A DNA stretch of 64,000 nt from an uncultured Prevotellaceae bacterium. GTDB lineage: Bacteria; Bacteroidota; Bacteroidia; Bacteroidales; Bacteroidaceae. A model generated the notes under the pieces. It was given only the letters and a program-made list of their open reading frames with translations, ran no database searches and was not told where the DNA came from. The stretch covers positions 1 to 64,000 of the forward strand of contig CAMKSE010000016.1 in the NCBI GenBank assembly GCA_946415365.1, in the 5' to 3' direction. Position 1 is the first letter of the stretch. Each line of letters opens with the position of its first letter. Made by a program: the position numbers and the translations under genes. Positions 44,231-52,529 of the stretch are shown in pieces.

Positions 44231-44740
44231 CTAAAGGTCGGAAATGGTCGGAAGAAAATTCTCTATCTCGTCAGCATCGGCAGAGAATTCCTTCTTAGGC
44301 TTCGCTAATTTGAGTGGTTCGCCCTGTTTGGTGAAACATTTCGATGCCAGTTCGTTCATCTTGACTACCGTCAGTTGTTTCGACTCCAGCAGGTTGCCGT
44401 GGATCTTCGTTAGCATCATTCGGGCAGTCTCTACGGTTCTCAGCCAGGCGATAGGTTTAACTTCAGCTGGCTGACCGCTGGAGAACCCCATCTGATAGAG
44501 CCAACTGTCCAGTTCAGAATCCCGCTCAATGAAACCCTTGGTAATCAGGAAGTCAAACCACTGCTTGCCGACAGCTTCATTATGGTTCTGCGGGAAGTGC
44601 GTAGCCTGTGCACTACCCTGTTCCTCGTACCGTACATGTTTTCCCTCCATGCGTATCTCTCTGTCGTCAGCCACGGAGTTAGCCCCGCGACGCTCTATAT
44701 ACTGTACTTCATCGCCAGTCATGATAATCTTTCTTGCCAT
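44231..44740 (-). CDS. Uncharacterised island protein
   Basis: This 169-aa soluble protein has no family I recognise. It has an N-terminal strand-rich part (MARKIIMTGDEVQYIERR) and a helical middle with QWFDFLITKGFIERDSELDSW. It follows the 44746-45204 gene by 5 nt. The two form a bicistronic unit transcribed from TACCTTTG at 45246-45253. A long stem-loop follows its stop. Phage or element genes lie on both sides, so it is probably an accessory gene of the element. Confidence 0.5.
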   Translation of the reverse strand: MARKIIMTGDEVQYIERRGANSVADDREIRMEGKHVRYEEQGSAQATHFPQNHNEAVGKQWFDFLITKGFIERDSELDSWLYQMGFSSGQPAEVKPIAWLRTVETARMMLTKIHGNLLESKQLTVVKMNELASKCFTKQGEPLKLAKPKKEFSADADEIENFLPTISDL

Positions 44741-44745
44741 AGTCT

Positions 44746-45204
44746 TTAATTGTTGTGATTTGTTGGGTCAGGGTTATTGTTGTTTTCGGTGTAGCTGACA
44801 GAGCTACCCGTCATTGTTACGTAATGGTTGTGTGTGTCACCTATCAGCTGTTTCGGCTCTTCGGGTATGACCATCACCTCGTTCACCAATAGCAGTTGCT
44901 CCTGATAGTTCTCTGCAGGCAGCACATACTCCAGGAACGTCTTCAAAAAGGCGAAGCGGTCCAAGCCCTTCAGGTGTGATACAAACGACTTGATCTTCTC
45001 AACCGACAGTGTGATGTAGTTTTTCAGAAGCATGTTCTTCAGTCGTTCCGCCGCATTGGCCATCTCAAGCTGTTTCACTTTGCTTTTCAACTGTTCATTC
45101 TCTATTGTTTGTTGGGCCAGCTGCCGTTCCAAGTCAGCAATCCTCATTGTCTGCAGACTCTTGTCGTCAGCCAGCCGCTGAAATTCCTCAATTGATAAAT
45201 CCAT
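44746..45204 (-). CDS. Coiled-coil island protein
   Basis: This 152-aa protein has a predicted coiled coil over about residues 20-55 (LERQLAQQTIENEQLKSKVK and on), then a helical domain (FVSHLKGLDRFAFLKTFLEYV) and a low-complexity Asn-rich tail (TENNNNPDPTNHNN). The ATG at 45204 is preceded by AGGAGG (45213-45218), an unusually strong ribosome-binding site for this phylum, with an 8-nt spacer. The -7 box TACCTTTG is at 45246-45253. Its function is unknown. Confidence 0.6.
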   Translation of the reverse strand: MDLSIEEFQRLADDKSLQTMRIADLERQLAQQTIENEQLKSKVKQLEMANAAERLKNMLLKNYITLSVEKIKSFVSHLKGLDRFAFLKTFLEYVLPAENYQEQLLLVNEVMVIPEEPKQLIGDTHNHYVTMTGSSVSYTENNNNPDPTNHNN

Positions 45205-45212
45205 ATCTTTGT

Positions 45213-45218
45213 CCTCCT
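45213..45218 (-). promoter_or_regulatory. Strong Shine-Dalgarno site AGGAGG
   Basis: A perfect AGGAGG 8 nt before the ATG at 45204. Most genes in the window lack such a site, which fits transferred DNA. Confidence 0.6.
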
Positions 45219-45245
45219 AATGGTTTTAATGGTGTGAAAGGACTG

Positions 45246-45253
45246 CAAAGGTA
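45246..45253 (-). promoter_or_regulatory. Promoter -7 box of the coiled-coil gene
   Basis: TACCTTTG on the minus strand, about 42 nt before the ATG at 45204. Confidence 0.55.
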
Positions 45254-45335
45254 CAAAATATCCCGCTCATTTCAGCAACGAACGGGAAATAGTTTTTGTT
45301 AATGTTTGTTAGGTCTCAGATTGTCAGAGAGATAT

Positions 45336-45394
45336 GTCACGCTGGGGTCAGGATACTTCGTGACTGTCACAAAATGTCTTGACCCTGTCGTGAC
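45336..45394. promoter_or_regulatory. 59-bp dyad-symmetrical site between divergent genes
   Basis: The site is centred at 45365 on GTGACTGTCAC. GTCACG (45336-45341) and GGGTCA (45345-45350) are mirrored as TGACCC (45380-45385) and CGTGAC (45389-45394). 22 of the 29 base pairs match. The position between divergent promoters fits an operator. Confidence 0.7.
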
Positions 45395-45472
45395 ACTTGG
45401 ATTACAAGAGATATTATAGGCTTTAAAATGTAACATTTTCGTTTTTTGCATACTATATCAGTAGAAAAGTAT

Positions 45473-45480
45473 TAATTTTG
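45473..45480 (+). promoter_or_regulatory. Promoter -7 box of the RhuM-Fic gene
   Basis: TAATTTTG at 45473-45480, 20 nt before the ATG at 45500. Confidence 0.55.
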
Positions 45481-45499
45481 CAAACGAAAAGGTAAGAGT

Positions 45500-46492
45500 A
45501 TGAAAGAAGATCAGAAGATTGTTATCTATCAGACTCCGGATGGAAAGACCCAAATAGATGTCCGACTGGAGGATGAGACGGTGTGGTTGACACAGACTCA
45601 GATGGCTCAACTTTTTAAGTCATCTCGTACGAATGTTTTGGAGCACATCCAGCACATCTATGAAGTTGAAGAATTAGAGAAAGAAGCAACCTGTCGGAAT
45701 TTCCGATAGGTTCGTCAGGAGGGTAAACGTATGGTTAATCGTACCATGACAATGTACAATCTTGACATGATTATCTCCGTGGGTTATCGTGTAAACTCTA
45801 AGCGAGGTGTTAAATTCCGCCAATGGGCAAATAAGATAATTAAAGACTATCTCATAAAAGGATATGCCATCAATGATCGCATCCGCAAGGAACAGATAGG
45901 CGAACTGCGCCAGTTGGTGCAGGTGGCCAGTCGCGCCATCAGCAATCAGGAGATACCTCAGACAGTCGAGAGCCAGGATTTATTGAATGTGGTTGTTGAC
46001 TACACCTACGCATTGGATACTCTCGACAATTACGATTATGAGCGTCTGACCATCGACAAAACCACAAAACAGGAGTTATTCCATGCAACATACGAGAATG
46101 CAATGGAAGAAATTGAAAGACTGCGCGATAAGTTTGGTGGCTCTTCACTCTTTGGTAACGAGAAAGATGATTCGTTCAAGAGTAGCATTGGTCAGATTTA
46201 CCAGACATTTGGTGGCGACGAACTCTATCCCAGCGTGGAGGAGAAGGCTGCCATGCTGCTTTATCTCGTTACCAAGAACCACTCTTTCAGCGATGGCAAC
46301 AAACGCATTGCTGCTACATTGTTCCTTTGGTTCCTCAATAATAATGGCATACTCTATCGTGAAGATGGTTCGAAGCGACTGGCAGACAATACCCTCGTAG
46401 CCCTGACCCTAATGATTGCCGAGAGCAAAACAGAGGAGAAGGATGTGATGGTTAAAGTCGTGGTTAACCTGATTAACCAAAGAAACGAGTAG
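45500..46492 (+). pseudogene. RhuM-Fic/Doc protein broken by an in-frame amber codon
   Basis: The frame encodes an N-terminal RhuM-type DNA-binding domain (IYQTPDGKTQIDVRLEDETVWLTQTQMAQLF) and a C-terminal Fic domain with HSFSDGNKR (His261). A TAG at 45707-45709 (codon 70) interrupts the reading frame, which is otherwise intact. The text runs ATCRNFR-stop-VRQEGKRMVNRTM, and RhuM relatives have a residue such as Gln there (CAG to TAG is a single change). Either the gene is inactive or the stop is read through. Fic enzymes AMP-ylate or otherwise modify targets, often as toxins. Translation could restart at 45731 (MVNRTM). Confidence 0.82.
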
Positions 46493-46519
46493 AAAATAGA
46501 ATGAAATAATTCTTTTTAT

Positions 46520-46559
46520 AAGGTATGCCCTAATTATTCATACCTTTTTTGTATCTTTG
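46520..46559 (+). promoter_or_regulatory. Stem-loop fused to promoter, copy A
   Basis: AAGGTATG (46520-46527) and CATACCTT (46539-46546) with an 11-nt loop, then a T-run and TATCTTTG (46552-46559). The stem terminates the upstream gene and ends 5 nt before the next -7 box. Confidence 0.75.
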
Positions 46560-46580
46560 CAGCATCAAATCTTATTATGT

Positions 46581-47492
46581 ATGGCAAAGAATACAGTAAA
46601 TAAGTATGTTTGGCTGGTGGAAACCATCTATAAAGCCAAGAAGATTTCGTTCGAAGAGATCAACCGTCGTTGGATGGACAACGACATGAGTGAGGGTGAT
46701 GCCCTTTCTATCAGAACATTCCACAAATGGCGCATAGCTATTGAGGAGATGTTTGGTCTCATCATTGAGAATGAACAAGGCGGACAGTATCGCTATTATA
46801 TCCAGAATGCAGACGAACTGAGAAGTGGCTCGATGCGCAGTTGGCTCTTCAATACGCTGACGGTAAGCAATCTGATGATGGATAGCGTGAGCATCAAGGA
46901 TAAGGTGTTGTTTGAGGAAATCCCAGACGGAGAGCAGTATCTCCCTGATATTCTCGAAGCACTAAAGAAGAATCTAGTGCTTGGGATGTCCTATCAGAGT
47001 TATACACGCGATGAGGCCAACACTTTTGAGGTGGAACCCTATTGTCTGAAGGCTTTTAAGCAGCGTTGGTACTTAGTGGCCCGCAGCCCCTATTATGATA
47101 AGGTGATGATCTACGCTTTAGATAGAGTCAAATGGCTGGGATTAACTGATAAGGGTTTCAAATATCCTAAGAACTTCAATGCAGAAGAATACTTTGAAGA
47201 CTGTTTTGGTATCATCGCAGACCATCATATCAAAGTCGAGACGGTTAAGTTCAAGGTGTCCGCAGGACAAGCCAATTACTTGCGCAGCCTGACTCTCCAT
47301 CAGACACAAAAGGAGGTTGAGCGGACAGATGAATACAGCATTTTCACCGTCAGACTTCGTCCCACCTTTGACTTCCGCCAGGAGATCCTTTCGCAAGGAT
47401 GCGATATTGAGGTCTTGGAGCCCAAATGGTTCCGTGATGAAGTGGCTGAGATTTCCAAACACATGTGGAATAAATACAAGAATGACAAATGA
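46581..47492 (+). CDS. WYL-domain transcriptional regulator
   Basis: This protein of about 303 aa starts at 46581 (MAKNTVNKYVWLVE). A TTG at 46557 would fall in the promoter. The N-terminal winged helix (FEEINRRWMDNDMSEGDALSIRTF) is followed by a WYL domain with FEVEPYCLKAFKQRWYLVARS and a C-terminal WCX part. WYL regulators control DNA-damage and anti-phage systems and sense nucleotide ligands. It overlaps the exonuclease gene by ATGA, so the pair is coupled. It may repress the island's own promoters. Confidence 0.85.
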   Translation: MAKNTVNKYVWLVETIYKAKKISFEEINRRWMDNDMSEGDALSIRTFHKWRIAIEEMFGLIIENEQGGQYRYYIQNADELRSGSMRSWLFNTLTVSNLMMDSVSIKDKVLFEEIPDGEQYLPDILEALKKNLVLGMSYQSYTRDEANTFEVEPYCLKAFKQRWYLVARSPYYDKVMIYALDRVKWLGLTDKGFKYPKNFNAEEYFEDCFGIIADHHIKVETVKFKVSAGQANYLRSLTLHQTQKEVERTDEYSIFTVRLRPTFDFRQEILSQGCDIEVLEPKWFRDEVAEISKHMWNKYKNDK

Positions 47493-47980
47493 GAGATTTT
47501 GCTGCAATAGACTTCGAGACAGCCAATAACGAGCGTACCAGTGTTTGTTCTGTTGGTGTGGTGATTGTAAGGGATGGTGAGATTGTGGATACCTTTTATT
47601 CTTTGATTCAGCCTGAGCCCAACTACTATAATTATTGGTGCAGCCAAGTGCATGGGCTTACTCGTGAGGACACAGAGGATGCCCCTGTCTTCCCCAAAGT
47701 TTGGAAGCAGATAGAGCCCCTTATCGAGGGTTTGCCTTTGGTGGCCCATAACAAAGCCTTCGACGAGAGTTGCCTGAAAGCAGTCTTCCGTTGTTACCAG
47801 ATGGACTATCCGGATTATGAATTCCATTGCACATGTATTGCATCGCGTAAGGCTTTTCCACAATTGCCCAACCATCAACTGCATACGGTTTCAGAATACT
47901 GTGGTTATCATTTGGAAAACCACCATCATGCTCTCGCTGATGCTGAGGCTTGTGCCTGGATTGCAAGGGAAATCCTATAG
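47489..47980 (+). CDS. DnaQ-like DEDDh 3'-5' exonuclease
   Basis: This 163-aa protein has the exonuclease motif I DFET (Asp8, Glu10), motif II in VAHNKAFDESCLK, and motif III HHHALADAEACA (His and Asp). These fit a two-Mg2+ DEDDh 3'-5' exonuclease similar to the DNA polymerase III epsilon subunit or RNase T. The gene begins inside the WYL stop (ATGA). It may process single-stranded DNA or RNA in the system encoded beside it. Confidence 0.85.
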   Translation: MRDFAAIDFETANNERTSVCSVGVVIVRDGEIVDTFYSLIQPEPNYYNYWCSQVHGLTREDTEDAPVFPKVWKQIEPLIEGLPLVAHNKAFDESCLKAVFRCYQMDYPDYEFHCTCIASRKAFPQLPNHQLHTVSEYCGYHLENHHHALADAEACAWIAREIL

Positions 47981-48074
47981 TTATCAACTTGTCCACGTTA
48001 CATTATTATCCTCATAATAAAAAGAAAAACTAAAGAAATAAATAAAAAATATAAGATAATAATGAGATTCTTAT

Positions 48075-48114
48075 AAGGTGTGCCCCCAAACGGCACACCT
48101 TTCTTTTATCTTTG
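48075..48114 (+). promoter_or_regulatory. Stem-loop fused to promoter, copy B
   Basis: AAGGTGTGCC (48075-48084), loop CCCAAAC, GGCACACCTT (48092-48101), then TATCTTTG (48107-48114). Confidence 0.85.
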
Positions 48115-48140
48115 CATCATGAATTATAAAGAACAGTATT

Positions 48141-48560
48141 ATGACAGTATTAGAATTATTTAGAAAGTATGATTTTGAGAGCGTACTTCCGCATCTTGAT
48201 CATTTGTTTGTAGTGAACAGCAGGCATCATCTTTCTGAGGCAAGTATTGAGGTTTTCCGTGGTATATACAACCATTGGGCAAATGAGTTCGAGAAAAAAC
48301 CAACGGATTGTTATGTCAGACTTGTTTCACGATGGGAGTATACCAGTCCGTCCATCGATATGAATTGTCATGTTAGGAATAAGACCACTTTTTGTTACTC
48401 AGTAGCAGACCAGAAAGATATGATTGAGGTGCTGAGTATGGAAGTAAAAGTAGATGAAGACGTTGAAATCAGTGAAGTGGAGCTGGCTGCTGGCCTTTTC
48501 TGGGAAATGACCTACTTGGGACCTAAAAATATTGTTAATAATGCCTCTGTTTCAAAATAA
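48141..48560 (+). CDS. DUF6557-like protein, short form
   Basis: This 139-aa soluble protein begins MTVLELFRKYDFESVLPHL, like the N-terminus of the longer protein at 51483 (MTFKELLNSVTFEEVAPCL). The shared pattern, and an aromatic C-terminal part (ELAAGLFWEMTYLG), match DUF6557 as I remember it. The family has no known function. The gene follows copy B of the stem-loop-promoter cassette and stands alone. Confidence 0.6.
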   Translation: MTVLELFRKYDFESVLPHLDHLFVVNSRHHLSEASIEVFRGIYNHWANEFEKKPTDCYVRLVSRWEYTSPSIDMNCHVRNKTTFCYSVADQKDMIEVLSMEVKVDEDVEISEVELAAGLFWEMTYLGPKNIVNNASVSK

Positions 48561-48565
48561 AGATG

Positions 48566-48573
48566 TATCTTTG
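48566..48573 (+). promoter_or_regulatory. Promoter -7 box of the multidomain gene
   Basis: TATCTTTG at 48566-48573 without the upstream stem-loop found in its neighbours. The ATG is at 48600. Confidence 0.6.
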
Positions 48574-48599
48574 TAGCACCTAAAATATAAATAAGACTT

Positions 48600-50594
48600 A
48601 TGGTTAATGGATTTAAGGTTATAACCCTCTGTGGTAGCACACGCTTCAAGGATGAATTTTTGGAAGCGCAGAAGCGCCTAACCCTTGAAGGCCACATTGT
48701 TATTTCTGTAGGTCTGTTTGGACACTCTGGTGATGATGTGGTATGGACAGTGGGCGTGAAAGATATGTTGGATCGCCAGCATCTGGCAAAGATAGACTTG
48801 GCAGACGAGATCTTTGTTATCAATGTTGGTGGCTATATTGGCGATAGCACCAGACGCGAAATCGCCTATGCAGAATTCAAAGGTAAATCAATTAAGTATA
48901 TGGAAAATAGTAAGAAAGCAAGCATCTATGAGAGTTACGCTGCATTGCGCGAACTTCATGATGCAGGAAGAATCTCTGATGAGGATTTTGAACAGGCAGG
49001 ACATGACTTCGACGAAAAGCGGAAAACTGCTATTGCAGAATATAACGCATGTCAAGGCCCCTGGCCATATCAGTGGAAAAACATGGACGCTGTTGTTTGT
49101 GGAATATTGCAGCAGATGGGCGTAGTTTCAATTGACTACTCAGACCTCAAAGACCTCTATGATGCTGATTGCGTTTATGAAGTCCGCATAAAAGGAAAAG
49201 GTGCCAATGGCGAAGAGCAACTTCAGAACATCATTGATACGATCAAAAGTGAACACCTGCCCCAGCTGCGTTCCTCAAAGAAAGTTGTTGTAACACTATG
49301 TGCCCCATCCAATCATTCTGGCTTACTTGTAAAGCTTGCTGATTGCATGGATGGTTTGAATGCTGTTTGGCAGACGAGAGTAAAATCAGAGGTAGAGATA
49401 TCAATTGTGTATAATATTGAAACTGAACTGCAAATCAAACTAAAAAGATGGTCAAAGGAGACTGTTGATTGTTATCTTGATGAGGTTAAAAGGGTCGGTG
49501 AAGATGTTGCAACCTCTTTTTATAATCAATCAGATTTATCGAGAGTCAAAAAATGCGAATTAATGATTATTGGTATAAATCCAGGAGCTGGATGCCATTA
49601 TTCTCAATGGAAACTAAAGGATAGCATAGATCCAGATTTTTTATATAAAGGTAATCCTTGTTTTGTTGGTAAGAGTGATGAAGAGATTCTTTTTGATTAT
49701 TACCAAAAAAAAGATCCTCAAAAACGGAAACGCGGTTGGGATTTAATGAAAAAAATCCATAAGATGCTTGAAATACCAAACAAACCAAATATTTTAGACA
49801 GCCTTGATAAATTTGTGCTTTCTAACATCATTTTTTTTGGAACTCACAATGAAGATCAAATCCCAGATATTATTAATCAAGAGACTTGTGCAAAGAAAAC
49901 TATAGAATTAATCGATATTCTGAATCCAAAAGTTGTTCTTTTACTTGGTGATCAACCGAGATTATTATTTGAAAGAATAACAAAAAACAATTTTACGGAA
50001 ATACTTGCTCCGTATTATCATACCTTCTATAGCTTATACAAAAGCAGTCATGTAATATCAATATATCATACAGCTTTTTATGGATTTTATTCTAATAACA
50101 ATCTTAAAATCATCGGCAATCTTATTAGATATGCATTAGATAATCCTTCGAAAGTGATAGAGAAAAACCAAGTTGAATCATTTATGTCAAAAGATATAAA
50201 TGACCGTACTTTATATATAAAAGGAATGATAAATAATAATGGTGCAATACAAGAGATTTATGATACAATACTTTACCATGAATATTATACAACCAGAATA
50301 GCCGGGAGATATGTAAATAGCAAAGATAATCTTGTTATTGATTTGACCCCAGAAGAAGACAAGAAACAATATGTGGTACTTGTATTCACACGTCAGAATA
50401 ATGAAGAAAAGACCAAAGTACTAATAAAAGGCATTTGGCCAAATGAAAAATTCAATCCATGGGTATGCGACAAATCGCGCCATGTTCACGAGGTTATTTC
50501 TTTCGAAGAAAGCAATGAGGAGATTAAAAACAAGATGGAGAAAGTGCTACAAGAAGTGAAGGCATATCGTGACAAAGAGTATCCTCTGAAATAA
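48600..50594 (+). CDS. Large multidomain island protein: deoxyribosyltransferase/SLOG-like N-terminus and uracil-DNA-glycosylase-like C-terminus
   Basis: This 664-aa protein has a first part (about 1-101; ITLCGSTRFKDEFLEAQ, KIDLADEIFVINVGGYIGD) that resembles nucleoside 2-deoxyribosyltransferase or SLOG-like folds that bind nucleotides. Residues about 155-275 (VSIDYSDLKDLYDADCVYEV, then VVVTLCAPSNHSGLLVKLAD) weakly recall the FtsZ C-terminal fold. This second point is uncertain. Residues 318-512 (LMIIGINPGAG, VVLLLGDQ, HVISIYHTAFYGF) look like a uracil-DNA-glycosylase-type domain. Base composition drops sharply near 49400, with the C-terminal half much more AT-rich, so the gene may be a fusion of two sources. 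It is a prime candidate for a new nucleotide- or DNA-targeting defence protein. Confidence 0.6.
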   Translation: MVNGFKVITLCGSTRFKDEFLEAQKRLTLEGHIVISVGLFGHSGDDVVWTVGVKDMLDRQHLAKIDLADEIFVINVGGYIGDSTRREIAYAEFKGKSIKYMENSKKASIYESYAALRELHDAGRISDEDFEQAGHDFDEKRKTAIAEYNACQGPWPYQWKNMDAVVCGILQQMGVVSIDYSDLKDLYDADCVYEVRIKGKGANGEEQLQNIIDTIKSEHLPQLRSSKKVVVTLCAPSNHSGLLVKLADCMDGLNAVWQTRVKSEVEISIVYNIETELQIKLKRWSKETVDCYLDEVKRVGEDVATSFYNQSDLSRVKKCELMIIGINPGAGCHYSQWKLKDSIDPDFLYKGNPCFVGKSDEEILFDYYQKKDPQKRKRGWDLMKKIHKMLEIPNKPNILDSLDKFVLSNIIFFGTHNEDQIPDIINQETCAKKTIELIDILNPKVVLLLGDQPRLLFERITKNNFTEILAPYYHTFYSLYKSSHVISIYHTAFYGFYSNNNLKIIGNLIRYALDNPSKVIEKNQVESFMSKDINDRTLYIKGMINNNGAIQEIYDTILYHEYYTTRIAGRYVNSKDNLVIDLTPEEDKKQYVVLVFTRQNNEEKTKVLIKGIWPNEKFNPWVCDKSRHVHEVISFEESNEEIKNKMEKVLQEVKAYRDKEYPLK

Positions 50595-50618
50595 AAGCTT
50601 ATATTATTCTTTCTTTAT

Positions 50619-50658
50619 AACCTCTGCCCTAAAACGGCATTGGGTTCTATTATCTTTG
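50619..50658 (+). promoter_or_regulatory. Stem-loop fused to promoter, copy C
   Basis: An imperfect stem AACCTCTGCC / GGCATTGGGTT (50619-50646) with loop CTAAAAC, then TATCTTTG (50651-50658). Confidence 0.75.
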
Positions 50659-50688
50659 CATAGTGATTAATATATAAAGAATAAAGTT

Positions 50689-51342
50689 ATGGAGAATGAA
50701 AAAAAACGATTTTCAAGTGAGATAAAAGTGATAGACGAATTATTTCCAAAAGGAAAAGTCTCAATTCTGGCATCTGGTCCAGGTGTTGGCAAAACAATAT
50801 TTGCATGCAAAATTGCCAAGTGGTTAACTTATCATAGGGAAAGCGTTCTTTATGTCAATATGGGGTGTGATCATATAGATGTAGACACTTCAGATGATGA
50901 TACTCTTGCATGGAAATGTTGCATATTTGATATGCCTCTTCTTTCAATAGAGGATATATCGTTCGTTTTGTCAAGAAGATATACTTTTGATACCATTATT
51001 CTCGACTATGTAGAACTGATGGATTTTGTCAAAGGTATAGAATGTTTTAAAAGGAAAGAAGAACTAATTGCTATTTGGCATTTTCTTGACCATATCGCAA
51101 AAGAAAAGAACATTCGAGTAATAGGATTGTCCCAGTTGGAACGAGTCCGTATAGATGGAACAGAAGAGTCTTGTTTCGACAAAGTGCTAAGATACTTAAA
51201 CAGGGATTTTGTTAGGGAAAGACTTGTCGTTTTACATCGCCCTAGTTATTATGAGCCACAAGATAATAATACTGAGCAAGTACAATTAATAACGTTTAAG
51301 AATGGAATAAAAAGAGAAAACATATTAGAAAATACAAAATAG
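50689..51342 (+). CDS. RecA-like/DnaB-C-type ATPase
   Basis: This 217-aa protein has Walker A in LASGPGVGKTIF (Lys35) and Walker B in DTIILDYVEL. The sensor-like segment IRVIGLSQLERVR and the C-terminal arginine region (YLNRDFVRERLVVLHRP) resemble the RecA core of replicative helicases (DnaB C-terminal domain), but the N-terminal and linker parts are absent. It would be a stand-alone ATPase, possibly acting with the large protein upstream. It is AT-rich and follows cassette C. Confidence 0.7.
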   Translation: MENEKKRFSSEIKVIDELFPKGKVSILASGPGVGKTIFACKIAKWLTYHRESVLYVNMGCDHIDVDTSDDDTLAWKCCIFDMPLLSIEDISFVLSRRYTFDTIILDYVELMDFVKGIECFKRKEELIAIWHFLDHIAKEKNIRVIGLSQLERVRIDGTEESCFDKVLRYLNRDFVRERLVVLHRPSYYEPQDNNTEQVQLITFKNGIKRENILENTK

Positions 51343-51414
51343 GAAAAGAAGTAATACTTACAGGCTTACAGGTTTTAGTTACAATACAATATAAAGCGCG
51401 ATACAGAAAAGCTC

Positions 51415-51454
51415 AACCTCTGCCCCAAAACGGCAGGGGTTTCTTTTATCTTTG
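51415..51454 (+). promoter_or_regulatory. Stem-loop fused to promoter, copy D
   Basis: AACCTCTGCC (51415-51424), loop CCAAAAC, GGCAGGGGTT (51432-51441), then TATCTTTG (51447-51454). The stem is perfect apart from one G-U pair. Confidence 0.85.
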
Positions 51455-51482
51455 CACTGTGAACAATAAAGATAATAGAATT

Positions 51483-52529
51483 ATGACATTCAAAGAATTA
51501 TTGAACAGTGTTACTTTTGAGGAGGTGGCTCCCTGTCTTTTGCATATGCATCCAGATGCAGAGGGTAATTTGAAATGGTATAAGATTCATTTCGATATGC
51601 TGCGCTTGATGACTCCTAAGCATCATGATGATGCAAATTCTGACGTGTGCCATATCTCCATGAGTAAATGGGACGAAGACAGTGAGCCACATCTCGAAGC
51701 CCACCCTATGGAGGGAGATTATTGGGAGCATTCACTGACAAAAGAAATCGTCATTGACCCTGAGGTCAAAGCTACCAATGCAGAGATTGCGGCTTGTTGT
51801 ATTTGGCATACCTCATTCTATGGTTTTGTGAGAGAACAACAGGAGGAAGAATTCAGATTTTTCAAACTCGACAAATACCACAAAGATAGGTGGGATGACT
51901 TTGTATATTATAAGGCACGTGCAGAGAAGTGTTTTTCCGTCATCCGCAGGAATGGTGGCTACATACCTTCTGTTAGAGAATTAGCGCCATCAAAGAAACA
52001 AGAATTGTTCAGCAAGGCCAAAGACTATTTCTGGTGTATTAGCGCATCGATGAACAGGATTAAAAGGAAGAAGATGTTTCGCAGAGAGTTTATGGCACAC
52101 TACTATGAGCGTATGGCAGCCATCAGCAGGTTCATCGTTCAGGCCATTCCGGCTTTGAGTGACGAAAGAAACAATATGAGTTTGGATCAATTGTGCGGCC
52201 TGTTTCAGTCTGACTTGTTCAGTCCAGAAACTATCACGTCGTATGCGGATGAGAATACCAATGGGGTCAAGTACCTATGCGAGTTGCTGGAGATGGAAGA
52301 TATCAATACCAGATTAGACAGAATGGTAGTAGTTCTAACCACTGGCGGATGGCACCAAGAACTGACTGATGATGAACAACGCTTGTGCAAGCTCCTTATT
52401 GGTGATTGCAAATCGAGTGACATCCTTGTAGCCACAGATCCCTCATTGGGCAGACAAGTCCGCATCGACTATGCAACATTCAATTCAGAACATCCATTAA
52501 TTGGCAAGCAATATGAAAAAGAAATATGA
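51483..52529 (+). CDS. DUF6557-like protein, long form
   Basis: This protein of about 348 aa starts at MTFKELLNSV (51483). A GTG at 51459 is inside the promoter leader. The first 120 residues resemble the short protein at 48141. The rest (KIHFDMLRLM, SFYGFVREQQEEEFRFFKLDK split by the fold, MAHYYERMAAISRFIVQAI) is helical and has no clear domain. The C-terminus overlaps the next gene by 17 nt. Its function is unknown. Both DUF6557-like genes have their own stem-loop-promoter cassette. Confidence 0.55.
   Translation: MTFKELLNSVTFEEVAPCLLHMHPDAEGNLKWYKIHFDMLRLMTPKHHDDANSDVCHISMSKWDEDSEPHLEAHPMEGDYWEHSLTKEIVIDPEVKATNAEIAACCIWHTSFYGFVREQQEEEFRFFKLDKYHKDRWDDFVYYKARAEKCFSVIRRNGGYIPSVRELAPSKKQELFSKAKDYFWCISASMNRIKRKKMFRREFMAHYYERMAAISRFIVQAIPALSDERNNMSLDQLCGLFQSDLFSPETITSYADENTNGVKYLCELLEMEDINTRLDRMVVVLTTGGWHQELTDDEQRLCKLLIGDCKSSDILVATDPSLGRQVRIDYATFNSEHPLIGKQYEKEI

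Noticed and set aside
39244..45204. Complete prophage
   Set aside because: There are Rha, VirE/DUF3987 and P5-like genes but no capsid, tail, terminase or integrase, so only a small element or remnant is supported.
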